Below, piece by piece: positions 9,672 through 18,569 of a DNA stretch of 64,000 nucleotides; position 1 is the stretch's first letter; the number at the start of each line of letters is the position of its first letter. Source of the DNA: Flavobacteriales bacterium UBA7612. Lineage in GTDB: Bacteria > Bacteroidota > Bacteroidia > Flavobacteriales > Weeksellaceae. The notes beneath the pieces are model-generated. The model was not told the DNA's origin. It made no database searches and saw nothing but the letters and a program-made list of their open reading frames with translations. The stretch spans positions 88,257 through 152,256 of the forward strand of contig DLJQ01000018.1 in the NCBI GenBank assembly GCA_002484335.1, written 5' to 3'. Position numbers and translations under genes: made by a program.

Positions 9672-10455
9672 ATTTTAATTCTGGATTAATATCTAAAATA
9701 TTTTCTTTACGGTATTTATTGATAAATTCATCTGTGAAATTTTCACTTCCCATCAATTTATTGTCTTGTAATACTTTTTTAATATCAAGTTTTTCATAAG
9801 CTTCTAACATTGGTTTAGAAATAGGTTTATAACTAAAATGCCAAGGTTCATATTTAAAGCCTTTTCTTTTGGCATCATTAGTATAAACTAAATAAAAACC
9901 ATATTTCGATGCATTCTCATCAAGCCAAAGCTTAAATTGGTGCATAGATCCACCTTCATTAAAATGTTTCTCATTTAATGGATCAGCTGGTACTCCACGT
10001 GTACCATCAATAATATCCATGTCTGTTCCCCAATGGTGGCGAGAAGTTCCAGGAATAGTAGAATATTCAATAATTCTCTCAACACTTTGTAAAGAAGACA
10101 TTTTTTTTGCCTTATTTGCTTTGTATTTACGTTCCCATATACCATTTTGATAACCAAATGTTCTATAGCTAGAAACAACGTGAATATTAAACCCTGCTTT
10201 TTTAGCTTCAGCTTTCATTAACTCAAACTGTTTAGCAACTTCTGGAAGTAATTTATATTCTTTTCCAACAATGGTAGGATTTCCTTTACCTATAAGTTCT
10301 GCTGTGGTAAATGTAGGAGGAGTAACATTCTCAATGCTATCATTTACATTTTCGTTTTCATTATTTTTATCATTGCTACCAAATACACAACTTGTATTTA
10401 ACATAAAAAAAGGAATAGCTATGTATGTATAATTAATTATTTTTTTAATGTTCAT
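9670..10455 (-). CDS. D-alanyl-D-alanine carboxypeptidase, M15 (VanY/LdcB-like) lipoprotein
   Basis: A 261-residue peptidase acting on the peptide stems of peptidoglycan. The zinc-binding signature SRHHWGTDMDI and the second zinc/catalytic motif EPWHFSY are both present, as is the preceding SSYRTFGYQ block, all typical of M15B/VanY proteins. The N-terminus is hydrophobic and ends in a Cys (LNTSC), a weak lipobox, so it is probably membrane-anchored in the periplasm. I chose the ATG at 10455 because it begins this signal; an ATG at 10479 would add eight polar residues and overlap the upstream gene. It lies 11 bases after the 364-residue unknown gene, in one likely transcript. Confidence 0.85.
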   Translation of the reverse strand: MNIKKIINYTYIAIPFFMLNTSCVFGSNDKNNENENVNDSIENVTPPTFTTAELIGKGNPTIVGKEYKLLPEVAKQFELMKAEAKKAGFNIHVVSSYRTFGYQNGIWERKYKANKAKKMSSLQSVERIIEYSTIPGTSRHHWGTDMDIIDGTRGVPADPLNEKHFNEGGSMHQFKLWLDENASKYGFYLVYTNDAKRKGFKYEPWHFSYKPISKPMLEAYEKLDIKKVLQDNKLMGSENFTDEFINKYRKENILDINPELK

Positions 10456-10466
10456 AGTTTCATATT

Positions 10467-11561
10467 TTATTCGACCCAATCTTTAACAATCATTGCATTT
10501 GCAGCTGTTTCATAAAAAAGAATAGCTAATAATTGTAAAAATTCAGCGTGATTTAATTTACCTTTTACAACATCATCAATAGGCGTTTCGTAATATTCTT
10601 CAATGATATTTGTGATTAAAGCTTTAAAATCATTCTTAGAAATAGATTTATCTTTTATTTCTTTCAATAAATAATTATCAGAAATTAAAAAATCTGGTCT
10701 AGTTCTAGCTATTGGTGATTTTCTAATTTCTAAAGCATTATGTACAGTTTGAGAAATTAAAACTCCACGATCTCCTTCTTCAAATTCCCATTCTTTTCTA
10801 ACTTTTCTAGGGTTTGGTTCATAAAAAACATGATTATGAAAAGCATGAATGTGTTTTGCTATATCAGTATTTGTATGTAAATATAAAAATTGTAGAATAG
10901 AGCTAAATAAATGATTAGCATTCAGATTATTTGGATAATACACATATAGTAATGGATAATGGAATAGAGTAGAGTATAATGGAGAAAAACTATCTATAAT
11001 ATTTAAATTTAAAAGATTAATTCCTTCAAAATCTATTTTTTGATTGGTTTGATAATAATTTATTCCAGCTAAATAGATTTCTTGATAACTTAATTCAAAC
11101 CCATTTAAATATTCACCTATTTTACTAAAAAAGTAAGTATTTAATTTTTGATTCGTAATTAATTTATAGTCTGAATTTTTAAATAAATCTAAAAATTCTT
11201 GATCTATATCTGTAATCAATTCTTGATTGATTATTTTCTCGAAATCAAAATCTTTTTTTCTTATTGTATTAACATACACTTCATTATAAGTGTAGATTAT
11301 TTCTTTTATTGGTTGTGTATCTAATTCTTCAATAGAGTTGTAAATATTTGTTGGTGTAGCATATAAAGAAAATAAACGTTGAAATTCTTGATGAATTTTT
11401 TGTTCTTCAGTAAACATATTCATCAATTGATTTGTGTTAGCTGATATAATACTTTCTCCAAGGAAAAATATAATTCCAGCTTTTAAATTTTCATCAAAAC
11501 CACATCTTTCTAAAGTTGCATCAAAATATTTTTTAAATGGGTTTTCTATTAATTGGTTCAT
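10467..11561 (-). CDS. hypothetical protein, 364 residues
   Basis: I do not recognise this protein. It has no signal peptide or obvious membrane segment. It is rich in aromatic and acidic residues and mainly helical in appearance, with a conserved-looking basic/acidic stretch HNHVFYEPNPRKVRKEWEFE near residues 245-262 and a segment ARTRPDFLISDNYLLKEIKD that superficially resembles a nuclease-like strand pattern (not enough to call). It is followed 11 bases later by the M15 carboxypeptidase and precedes it in the same transcript. A cytosolic role is likely; no function is assigned. Confidence 0.75.
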   Translation of the reverse strand: MNQLIENPFKKYFDATLERCGFDENLKAGIIFFLGESIISANTNQLMNMFTEEQKIHQEFQRLFSLYATPTNIYNSIEELDTQPIKEIIYTYNEVYVNTIRKKDFDFEKIINQELITDIDQEFLDLFKNSDYKLITNQKLNTYFFSKIGEYLNGFELSYQEIYLAGINYYQTNQKIDFEGINLLNLNIIDSFSPLYSTLFHYPLLYVYYPNNLNANHLFSSILQFLYLHTNTDIAKHIHAFHNHVFYEPNPRKVRKEWEFEEGDRGVLISQTVHNALEIRKSPIARTRPDFLISDNYLLKEIKDKSISKNDFKALITNIIEEYYETPIDDVVKGKLNHAEFLQLLAILFYETAANAMIVKDWVE

Positions 11562-11793
11562 TTTCGTAGTCTTTATTCTAAATTATAAAAAGTAAAAGTA
11601 TTGATTTTTTATTGTTAGAGAGGAAAAAAAACGAGCTGTTTTTCGTAATTAGCTGTTTTTAAGAGAAATTAAAATTATTTTAAGATCAATTCTTATTTTT
11701 TGTTATAAAAGTTAATTTTATTGTTAATGTTTTGATTATCAAAATATTATTTATAAATTAACTATACATTTAAAAATCTAAAAAAATAGAATT

Positions 11794-12078
11794 ATGAAAA
11801 ATTTCACTGGTACAATAGATGATTTTATTAATGAGCATGATCATGTTATTAATAAATTAATTTTAGAAAAAATTAGTCAACAAGAAATTATAGAAGAGGA
11901 AATTTCTGATATAGATTATAGAAATCAGAAATTGGTTGATATAAAAAATAATATGAAAGATTTTTTCTTTCAAGAATTTGGAGATTGGGAAATTGCATTA
12001 GATTTAGAATCTTTTAAAAATAGTTTTGATTATCATTTTCAATTAGTAAATGATGAAGTAGAAGAATATTTAAATTAA
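11794..12078 (+). CDS. small acidic protein of unknown function
   Basis: A 94-residue acidic, helical protein with no signal or membrane segment; it is rich in Asp, Glu, Asn and Ile and contains a possible short coiled coil (about residues 20-60). It has a clean ATG, codon use like its neighbours, and stands alone between a minus-strand gene start and a convergent minus-strand gene. I do not recognise a family. It could be a genuine small regulator or an orphan; its AT-rich 230-base upstream region shows no perfect TAnnTTTG box. Confidence 0.55.
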   Translation: MKNFTGTIDDFINEHDHVINKLILEKISQQEIIEEEISDIDYRNQKLVDIKNNMKDFFFQEFGDWEIALDLESFKNSFDYHFQLVNDEVEEYLN

Positions 12079-12092
12079 AGAAAGGTTTTGTA

Positions 12093-13244
12093 TTATTTTT
12101 TCATAAAATCTTCCTCTAACAAATCTTCTAATGGACTTTGTGTTATTGATTTTGGTAAACTTCTAAAAGCAAAGTTTCTTATAGCTATTAAAAATTTATT
12201 TTCAATCTGGGCAACTTTTCCAGCTAAGCGAGAAGTATCAATAATGTAATGTGTGCGTTTTAATCGGCGTTGATTATAACCTTCAAAAGCGGATAAAATA
12301 TCAGTATCTTTTTTGACTAATTCATCAAACAAAACGCATACATCTTCTATAGCCATACAAGCTCCTTGTCCCATGTTAGGAGTTGTTGCATGTGCAGCAT
12401 CACCAATCAATAAAACACGATTAAATACATAATTATTGATAGGTTTTATATCCATTATTGGTGTTGTTATTATTTTTTCTGGATTTGTTTTTTGTAAAAC
12501 ATTTCTTATTTGACCAGAATAATCTTTAAAATGTTTCTGTATATCGTCAAGTTTGTAATTGTATACAGATGAATTTAAAGGTGTATTAACACAAGCATAC
12601 CAATATATTTTATTATTAATAAGCGGAGTTAATCCAAATCTACCATTTGCTCCCCATGTTTCTATACTTTTTTTAGATTCATAGGATTTATCTTCTACAA
12701 TAGAACGCCAACAAATGTAACCCGCATAACGTGGGGTAGAATGTTTTAATAATTGTTGTCTTATTACAGAATTTATTCCATCTGCTGAAATTAAAAAATC
12801 TCCTTCTATTGAAGAACCATCAGTAAAATGTAGAACTACTTTTTCATAGCTCTGTTCGAAAAAAGTTACTTTTTTATTCGTTTTTATTTTTGTAGGATTA
12901 ATTTTAGAAACTAAGAATTCGTGTAAATCTGCACGATGAACAGCAAAGTTTTCATTATTATAATTATTAATTAATCGTTCTGTATCTGCCTTTAAAATTG
13001 TTTTACCTTTCCAATCTTGTATCTCAAAATCTTTCAGCATATGCCCAAGAGGAACAACTTCTTCAGATAATCCAAGTATTTCAAAAGCTTTCATAGCATT
13101 TGACGCAAGACCAAATCCTGCTCCAATTCCGCGAACTTTTTCTGATGATTCAAATAATTCGAAATCATAATTCAAATCTTGTAAAACTTTAGCTAATGTT
13201 AATCCAGCTATTCCTGCACCAGCTATCAAAAATTTTTTAGGCAT
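12093..13244 (-). CDS. FAD-dependent monooxygenase (aromatic hydroxylase family)
   Basis: A 383-residue flavoprotein monooxygenase of the p-hydroxybenzoate hydroxylase class. The N-terminal Rossmann motif GAGIAGLTLAKVLQDLNYDF binds the FAD ADP moiety; DFLISADGINSVIRQ is the DG motif contacting FAD and NAD(P)H; GDAAHATTPNMGQGACMAIED is the GD motif binding the FAD ribitol. There is no C-terminal thioredoxin-like domain. It stands alone with no pathway genes nearby, so the substrate is unknown. The relation to tetracycline-inactivating TetX is only at superfamily level. Confidence 0.85.
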   Translation of the reverse strand: MPKKFLIAGAGIAGLTLAKVLQDLNYDFELFESSEKVRGIGAGFGLASNAMKAFEILGLSEEVVPLGHMLKDFEIQDWKGKTILKADTERLINNYNNENFAVHRADLHEFLVSKINPTKIKTNKKVTFFEQSYEKVVLHFTDGSSIEGDFLISADGINSVIRQQLLKHSTPRYAGYICWRSIVEDKSYESKKSIETWGANGRFGLTPLINNKIYWYACVNTPLNSSVYNYKLDDIQKHFKDYSGQIRNVLQKTNPEKIITTPIMDIKPINNYVFNRVLLIGDAAHATTPNMGQGACMAIEDVCVLFDELVKKDTDILSAFEGYNQRRLKRTHYIIDTSRLAGKVAQIENKFLIAIRNFAFRSLPKSITQSPLEDLLEEDFMKK

Positions 13245-13440
13245 ACATCCAAATAAAGTATAAATTTAATTCTTTAAAGTAAATTTTCTATTATTTCGAA
13301 GGTTTTTTATAAAATGACAACTTTAAATCTATTTAGTTTTATATTTTACAATGAATTTATAAAAACACTGTATTATTCTTCGACAAGCTCAGAATGACAA
13401 TTGATGTGTTTAAAATATAATCTATTTATTTTCTAAAAAT

Positions 13441-13516
13441 GCGTTAGGGATAGAAGTGTAAATCCTTTTTTCTTAGAAAAAGATTGCAGCGGATAGCCCG
13501 CCAGAAGGGAACGCCC
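13441..13516 (+). repeat. dispersed extragenic element, copy 1
   Basis: The 76-base element runs from GCGTTAGGGAT to AGGGAACGCCC, with a central hairpin (AATCCTTTTT / AAAAAGATT). Its ends and centre recur at 34170-34272, and inverted at 51025-51149 and 15093-15170. The short GACAAGCTCAG motif lies about 50 bases to its left. Confidence 0.75.
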
Positions 13517-13521
13517 AAAAA

Positions 13522-13555
13522 TAAAAAAAGCGTGATACAATTATCACGCTTTTCC
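13522..13555 (-). terminator. Rho-independent terminator of dipeptidase gene
   Basis: A 9-bp perfect stem (AGCGTGATA / TATCACGCT, 4-base loop) is followed on the minus strand by a T run, directly after the dipeptidase stop codon. Confidence 0.85.
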
Positions 13556-13575
13556 TGTGTTATATGTTCAGCAAA

Positions 13576-14961
13576 TTATGCTTCTTCATTAAAATATTTG
13601 TAGAAATAAGGAATAGTTTCAATTCCTTTGTAGAAATTGAATAAACCATAGTTTTCGTTAGGAGAGTGGATAACATCAGAGTTTAATCCGAATCCCATTA
13701 AAACAGATTTCGTTCCTAATTCTTCTTCGAAAAGTGCAACGATAGGAATAGAACCTCCGCCACGTTCTGCTAATGCTTCTTTCTCAAAAGTTTTTGCTAA
13801 TGCTTTTTTAGCTGCTTGGAAACCTTTGTGGTTTGTAGGTAAAATATAAGGCTTACCTCCGTGATGTGGTTTTATTTTTACCTCTACAGAATCTGGAGCC
13901 AACGTTGGGAAATAATCTACAAATTGTTGTGTTACAATATCAGGATTTTGCCCAGGAACCAAACGCATAGAAATTTTTGCGTAAGCATGAGAAGGAATTA
14001 CAGTTTTTGCACCTTCACCAGTGTAACCTCCCCAAATACCGTTAACATCTAACGTAGGACGGATAGAAGCACGTTCTATAGTAGAAAAACCTTCTTCTCC
14101 TTGTATATTCGCAATTCCGATAGATTTTTTGTACTCATCTAAATCGAAAGGAATTTTAGCTAAATCAGCTTTTTCATCCTCGTTTAATTCTAAGATTGTA
14201 TCATAAAATCCAGGAATAGTAATATGACCTTTTTCGTTGATTAATTTTCCAATCATTGTTGCAAGAACATTAATTGGGTTTGGAACAGCACCTCCGTAAA
14301 CACCAGAGTGCATATCTCTATTAGCACCTTTAACTTCAACTTCTACATAAGATAAACCACGTAATCCTACAGAAATAGAAGGTTGCTCATTAGAAACCAT
14401 TGAAGTATCAGAAATTAAAATAACATCGTTTTTTAATTTCTCTTTATTGTTTTTAACGAAATTTACTAAAGACGGAGAACCAACTTCTTCTTCTCCCTCA
14501 ATCATAAATTTTACGTTACAAGGTAATTCGTTTGTTTTGTTTAAAGCCTCAAATGCTTTTACATGCATAAACATTTGACCTTTGTCATCAGCAGCACCAC
14601 GAGCAAAAATTGCTCCATCTGGATGGATATCTGTTTTTTTGATAACTGGCTCATATGGACCAGATTCCCATAATTCTAATGGATCTGCAGGTTGTACATC
14701 ATAATGTCCGTAAACTAATACAGTTGGTTTAGACTCATCTACTATTTTTTCTCCATAGACAACAGGAAAACCTTCTGTTTCGCATACTTCTACATTATCT
14801 GCACCAGCATCTTTAAGATATTTAGCAACTAATTCGGCTGCATCGTTTACATCTTGTACATACGCTGGATCTGCACTAACCGATGGTATTTTAAGTAATT
14901 CGATTAATTCATCAAGAAAGCGTTGTTTATTTTCTTGTATAAATTGTTGTGTATTGTTCAT
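13576..14961 (-). CDS. M20 family dipeptidase (CNDP-like metallopeptidase)
   Basis: A 461-residue dinuclear-zinc peptidase. Visible metal and catalytic motifs are VLVYGHYDVQPADP (His ligand and Asp, about residue 81), GAADDKGQMFMHVKA (bridging Asp), and EGEEEVGSPSL (general base Glu and ligand). MHSGVYGGAVPNP marks the dimerisation lid domain, and SDVIHSPNENYG supplies the final His ligand. The length fits the cytosolic nonspecific dipeptidase/carnosinase-like family of M20, which hydrolyses dipeptides for amino-acid supply. There is no signal peptide. It is monocistronic, with its own terminator. Confidence 0.9.
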   Translation of the reverse strand: MNNTQQFIQENKQRFLDELIELLKIPSVSADPAYVQDVNDAAELVAKYLKDAGADNVEVCETEGFPVVYGEKIVDESKPTVLVYGHYDVQPADPLELWESGPYEPVIKKTDIHPDGAIFARGAADDKGQMFMHVKAFEALNKTNELPCNVKFMIEGEEEVGSPSLVNFVKNNKEKLKNDVILISDTSMVSNEQPSISVGLRGLSYVEVEVKGANRDMHSGVYGGAVPNPINVLATMIGKLINEKGHITIPGFYDTILELNEDEKADLAKIPFDLDEYKKSIGIANIQGEEGFSTIERASIRPTLDVNGIWGGYTGEGAKTVIPSHAYAKISMRLVPGQNPDIVTQQFVDYFPTLAPDSVEVKIKPHHGGKPYILPTNHKGFQAAKKALAKTFEKEALAERGGGSIPIVALFEEELGTKSVLMGFGLNSDVIHSPNENYGLFNFYKGIETIPYFYKYFNEEA

Positions 14962-15092
14962 TTTAAAATGTTATCAATAAGAGGTAAATTTAACTATTAT
15001 TTTTCTTGTTTTCCCATAGTTTCGTGTAAAAATTTAATTTCTGTTCAGCTAACACAGCTCTTATCACTTATTAATAATTCTTTTTTTGTTTT

Positions 15093-15170
15093 GGGCAAAC
15101 CCTTTGAGACCCGCTTTTCATTACAATCTTTGCTCATCGCAAAGGATTTCCATTACAATCGGTTTTGCGG
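15093..15170 (-). repeat. dispersed extragenic element, copy 4 (variant ends)
   Basis: This copy is inverted relative to copies 1 and 2. It shares ACCCGCTTTTCATTACAATC and AAAGGATTTCCATTACAATC with the family, around a hairpin (ATCTTTGC TCAT CGCAAAGGAT). The outer ends are GGGCAAACCC and GGTTTTGC instead of GGGCGTTCCC and TAACGC, yet they remain complementary to each other. It lies between divergent genes and is part of an open frame upstream of 15209 that should not be read as protein. Confidence 0.65.
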
Positions 15171-15208
15171 GAAAGATAATTTACTTTAATTTTATTAAAA
15201 ACACATTT

Positions 15209-16267
15209 ATGAAGATAAAATTTTTCTTCTTTTCATTTTTATTGTTACTGTTTTCTTGTAGTTACGAAAGTTTAGGAAAACGAGAAAAAAATATATGGAT
15301 AGGAGCATATTTGGACGAAGCAGGTAAATATCCAAATAATATGATTTATAATTCAGATTCAATTTTTACATACAAACAGAATATTATAAAGAAGAAAATA
15401 GAAGATAAATCAAAATTTGCAATTATAAATGATTCAATTTCCAAATTTTCTATTAATGTGGGTTTAGATACGATTAATCTCTTTTATAAAAAAGCAAGAA
15501 ACACAAATTTCAAATTTAGTTTTAAAGACCTTATTATAAGTGGTTGGGAAACTAGGGAAAAAGAAGAAGATGAATCTTTAGAGAAATTAAAAAAATATAT
15601 TTTTAATAAAGATTCAACGCTTATCATTCAAACAAATTATATTTATAATAATAAGATTCTTTATTCCGAAGTAGAAAATTACAATTATAGATTTATAGCT
15701 ATAGATAAAACATATATTTTACAGATTTATTCGGACAATAATTTTTCTTATTTTGCTCAAATAATTCAAAAAAGTAAAAAAACATTTACAATAGAGCTTT
15801 TAAATTATATAAGACCAAAACAAATTCAATTTTCGCAAACAGATAAGAATATTCCAACGATAGAAAATAAATTTAATTTATGTTTCGAGTATTTTATTTT
15901 TGAATATTTTAATAATTATAGAGGAACAAAATTTAAAGGAGGGTTAAAAGAGATAAAGAAAATATTTGCAGATGAATATAATTATTCTACAAATAAAGAA
16001 AAACAGAATGGCTATATAAGAATTCGATTTATTGTAAATTGTGATGGAAAAATGGGACATTTTAGTGTAATGGAACTTAATGATAATTATTTACCATATT
16101 CTTTTGATTCTGGAATAGTTTTATCGTTATTTAAAATAACAACAACTGATTTGAAAGATGGATGGATACCTGGAACGTCAGATAACAATCCTTCTCAGAA
16201 GTATGATAATTACAAACATTTAACCTTTAAAATTAAAGAGGGAAAAATAATAGATATTTTACCATGA
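15209..16267 (+). CDS. hypothetical lipoprotein with TonB-C-like end
   Basis: A 352-residue lipoprotein (MKIKFFFFSFLLLLFSCS, Cys 17). The body is not recognised. The C-terminal ~90 residues (YIRIRFIVNCDGKMGHFSVM then an extended strand ending HLTFKIKEGKIIDIL) resemble the fold seen in TonB C-terminal-type domains, but the similarity is a pattern impression only. I rejected the longer frame from 15086 because its first 41 codons run through a dispersed repeat. The gene overlaps the next by four bases (ATGA), so the two lipoproteins are translationally coupled and likely act together. Confidence 0.7.
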   Translation: MKIKFFFFSFLLLLFSCSYESLGKREKNIWIGAYLDEAGKYPNNMIYNSDSIFTYKQNIIKKKIEDKSKFAIINDSISKFSINVGLDTINLFYKKARNTNFKFSFKDLIISGWETREKEEDESLEKLKKYIFNKDSTLIIQTNYIYNNKILYSEVENYNYRFIAIDKTYILQIYSDNNFSYFAQIIQKSKKTFTIELLNYIRPKQIQFSQTDKNIPTIENKFNLCFEYFIFEYFNNYRGTKFKGGLKEIKKIFADEYNYSTNKEKQNGYIRIRFIVNCDGKMGHFSVMELNDNYLPYSFDSGIVLSLFKITTTDLKDGWIPGTSDNNPSQKYDNYKHLTFKIKEGKIIDILP

Positions 16268-17085
16268 AAAAGAACGTCTGTTTTATAATTGTTTTATTTT
16301 TTATTTTGTCTTGCTCTAATCATTCTAAATATAAAAAAGAATTAAAGTCTTCTGATTATTATTTTAACCTTGGTAAAAAATATGGAGAGATAAATCAGGG
16401 AAATGAAATGGAATTAATCTATTATGATAGTGCTATTCTTGCTAATCCCAATGTAGCTAAAATTTGGTGGGAAAAATCTACGTGGCAAGTAAAAATAGGA
16501 AATTATAAAAAATATTTTGAATATATGGATAAAGCTGTAGAGTTAGATCCAGATGTATATATAGGCTGGAGAGGAGTTGTAAAAATGTATTATTTACATG
16601 ATTTTGATGGAGCTTTAAAAGATTTTTTTGCTCTTCAAAAACTTCATCCAAAAACAAAAAATCTTGCTGCAAGGGGAGAAGATTTAAATTATCTGATAGG
16701 GAATGCATATTGGCAAAAGAAAGATTTTCCTAAAGCAGTAGAATATTTTAATAAAAATATAAAAGAAAATGGAGAAAAATCTGTAGATGTTTATAATTTT
16801 ATTTATTTAGGAATATGTTACTATGAAATGGGTAATAATTCATTGGCAGAGATGCAATTTAATAAAGCACTAAGTTTATCAAAAGAAATAGTTGATGCAC
16901 ATTATTATTTAGCTAAAATTTATTCAGTAGAAAAAAAGCAAAAATTAGCAGAAAAGCATATAAATAAAGCAATTTATTATGCCAACGATGGATACTTGAA
17001 AATAGATGGTTATAGAGATGTTTTAGGTCAAATTTATCATTCGGATTTAATAAGTCTAAAAGATTCAATAGTTAATGCTAATTAA
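16264..17085 (+). CDS. tetratricopeptide-repeat lipoprotein
   Basis: A 273-residue lipoprotein (signal ending FILSCSN, Cys 17) built of about five to six tetratricopeptide repeats: typical helix pairs are seen in YFEYMDKAVELDPDVYIGW, FPKAVEYFNKNIKEN, and NSLAEMQFNKALSLSKEI. Such repeats form protein-binding scaffolds in the periplasm. It starts within the stop codon region of the preceding lipoprotein (4-base overlap), so a joint role is likely, but no process can be named. Confidence 0.78.
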   Translation: MKKNVCFIIVLFFILSCSNHSKYKKELKSSDYYFNLGKKYGEINQGNEMELIYYDSAILANPNVAKIWWEKSTWQVKIGNYKKYFEYMDKAVELDPDVYIGWRGVVKMYYLHDFDGALKDFFALQKLHPKTKNLAARGEDLNYLIGNAYWQKKDFPKAVEYFNKNIKENGEKSVDVYNFIYLGICYYEMGNNSLAEMQFNKALSLSKEIVDAHYYLAKIYSVEKKQKLAEKHINKAIYYANDGYLKIDGYRDVLGQIYHSDLISLKDSIVNAN

Positions 17086-17128
17086 AAAGAGGAAATAAAT
17101 GTTCCAGATATTAGAAATAAAACCTTTG

Positions 17129-17136
17129 TATATTTG
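17129..17136 (+). promoter_or_regulatory. -7 box TATATTTG for DUF4286 gene
   Basis: An exact TAnnTTTG match with 15 bases to the ATG at 17152, the same spacing as several other promoters in this window. Confidence 0.6.
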
Positions 17137-17151
17137 CAAAAATATTAAAGA

Positions 17152-17469
17152 ATGATTTTATATAATACTACATTTATAGTAGAGGAAAAGATACATGATG
17201 ATTGGTTTGATTGGTTAAAAAATGATCATATCAATGATTATTTAAAATCTTCTTGTTTCTTAGGTGCTCGTTTAGGAAAAATAACGTCACATATAGAACC
17301 AGGAGCCGTTTCTTATTCTTTGCAATTATTTGTGAATGATCAATTGACCTTGGATACTTTTAAAGATAATTTCTTAACAGATATTCAACAAAAAAGTTTG
17401 CAAAAATTTGGAACAAATGTATTGTCTTTTGCAAGTGAAATGGAGCATATAGGAGATTTTAACTTGTAA
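17152..17469 (+). CDS. DUF4286 family protein
   Basis: A 105-residue cytosolic protein with the pattern of DUF4286: MILYNTTFIVEEKIHDDWFD at the start and LQLFVNDQLTLDTFKDNF toward the middle, giving an alpha-beta ferredoxin-like plait similar to small dimeric alpha/beta barrel proteins. Function is unknown. It has its own promoter box (17129-17136) and ends in a long palindromic terminator shared with the convergent yeiH gene, so it is monocistronic. Confidence 0.75.
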   Translation: MILYNTTFIVEEKIHDDWFDWLKNDHINDYLKSSCFLGARLGKITSHIEPGAVSYSLQLFVNDQLTLDTFKDNFLTDIQQKSLQKFGTNVLSFASEMEHIGDFNL

Positions 17470-17492
17470 TAAATTTTAATCAAACAAAAACT

Positions 17493-17536
17493 CATAAATA
17501 GAAAAGCATCACAATTGTGATGCTTTTCTATTTATG
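17493..17536. terminator. 44-base perfect palindrome, bidirectional terminator
   Basis: Two 22-base arms are perfectly complementary with no spacer (centre CACAA|TTGTG). The inner GAAAAGCATCACA stem with flanking A and T runs fits a terminator for both converging genes. The right arm contains the stop codon of the yeiH gene. Confidence 0.8.
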
Positions 17537-18503
17537 TTAGATTTAATATTAAAAATAAACTTCCACTTGCAATTATTACCCATAAAATAATTGCTATTAG
17601 TAAAGGTTTGTAGCCAATATTTTTAATCATATTAAATGATAAACTTGTTCCTATTAAAAATAAAGTCAAAGTCAATGCTGATTTTGAAAACATTATTATA
17701 ATAGGGCTTATCTCATGAATTATAGGTAAATAGGTATTTAGACATATAGCAATAAGAAATAAACCAATAAACCAAGGGATACTAATTTTTTTATTAGAAT
17801 TTTTAAAAAATAAAAGAGTAATAAAAGAGAGAGGTATTATCCATAATGCTCTTGCTAATTTTACTGTTGTAGCAATTTGTAATGCTTCTTCTCCATATTT
17901 ACTAGATGCTCCTACAACAGAACTTGTATCATGTATAGCAATAGCACACCATAAACCAAATTCATGCTGTGACATATGAAATAAATGCCCTAATGGAGGA
18001 AATATTAATAATGCGATAGAATTTAGTGTGAATACAACAGCCAAAGCAACAGATATTTGACTGTCTTTTGCTTTAGTGATAGGAGATAAAGCAGCAATTG
18101 CACTTCCTCCACATATTGCAGTTCCTGCAGCTATTAAATATCCTGTAATTCGATCTATTTTAAATACTTTTGTAAGTATAAAACCTAAAATCATCACACA
18201 AGAAATACTTATAATTGTAAATGAAATACCTTCTTTACCAACATGTATTGCAGTAAAAACATTCATCCCAAATCCTAAACCTACAACGGCTACTTTTAAT
18301 AATAAATTAGATGCTTTTTTAGATAGTTTTTCGTACGGGTTTCCGAATAATTGAGCTATAAGAATTCCAATAATTAATGCAATTGGTGATGATATAAATG
18401 GCATTAAACAAAGAATAGTAAAAAAAATAAAAATTACTTTTTGATAATTTATAATATTTATATAATTGTTTTGGTTTGTTATTTTTTTCATTTTTATATT
18501 CAT
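17532..18503 (-). CDS. yeiH: YeiH/UPF0324 family putative sulfate exporter
   Basis: A 323-residue integral membrane protein with about 9-10 hydrophobic segments. The YeiH family hallmarks are present: VAVVGLGFGMN, AAGTAICGGSAIAALSPI and the CAIAIHDTSSVVGAS block with the KLARALWIIPL segment. YeiH proteins are annotated as putative sulfate/sulfonate exporters, though transport has rarely been tested. The gene follows a LysR regulator by 66 bases on the same strand, echoing the yeiH/yeiE association of enterobacteria, so the regulator probably controls it. Confidence 0.85.
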   Translation of the reverse strand: MNIKMKKITNQNNYINIINYQKVIFIFFTILCLMPFISSPIALIIGILIAQLFGNPYEKLSKKASNLLLKVAVVGLGFGMNVFTAIHVGKEGISFTIISISCVMILGFILTKVFKIDRITGYLIAAGTAICGGSAIAALSPITKAKDSQISVALAVVFTLNSIALLIFPPLGHLFHMSQHEFGLWCAIAIHDTSSVVGASSKYGEEALQIATTVKLARALWIIPLSFITLLFFKNSNKKISIPWFIGLFLIAICLNTYLPIIHEISPIIIMFSKSALTLTLFLIGTSLSFNMIKNIGYKPLLIAIILWVIIASGSLFLILNLT

Positions 18504-18569
18504 TATTTACAAAACAAATTTCCTGTAAATTGAATTTATATAGAAATGAAAAAAAGTAATCTGATATAA

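Larger units (their letters stand above)
13245..13575. other. 331-base intergenic region with two repeat-like elements
   Basis: This gap between two minus-strand genes holds a short motif ATTCTTCGACAAGCTCAG (13375-13392), the dispersed extragenic element copy 1 (13441-13516), and the dipeptidase terminator (13522-13555). No gene is supported in it. Confidence 0.6.

Noticed and set aside
9975..10178. Open frame inside the M15 peptidase gene and similar short frames across the window
   Set aside because: They overlap strongly supported genes in other frames, lack family motifs and show biased residues from the host gene; treated as shadows.
12093..13244. TetX-type tetracycline-inactivating monooxygenase
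   Set aside because: It shares only the superfamily FAD motifs; the sequence between them does not match TetX as I recall it.
15086..15208. N-terminal 41-codon extension of the lipoprotein
   Set aside because: It runs through the dispersed repeat and would bury the lipoprotein signal.
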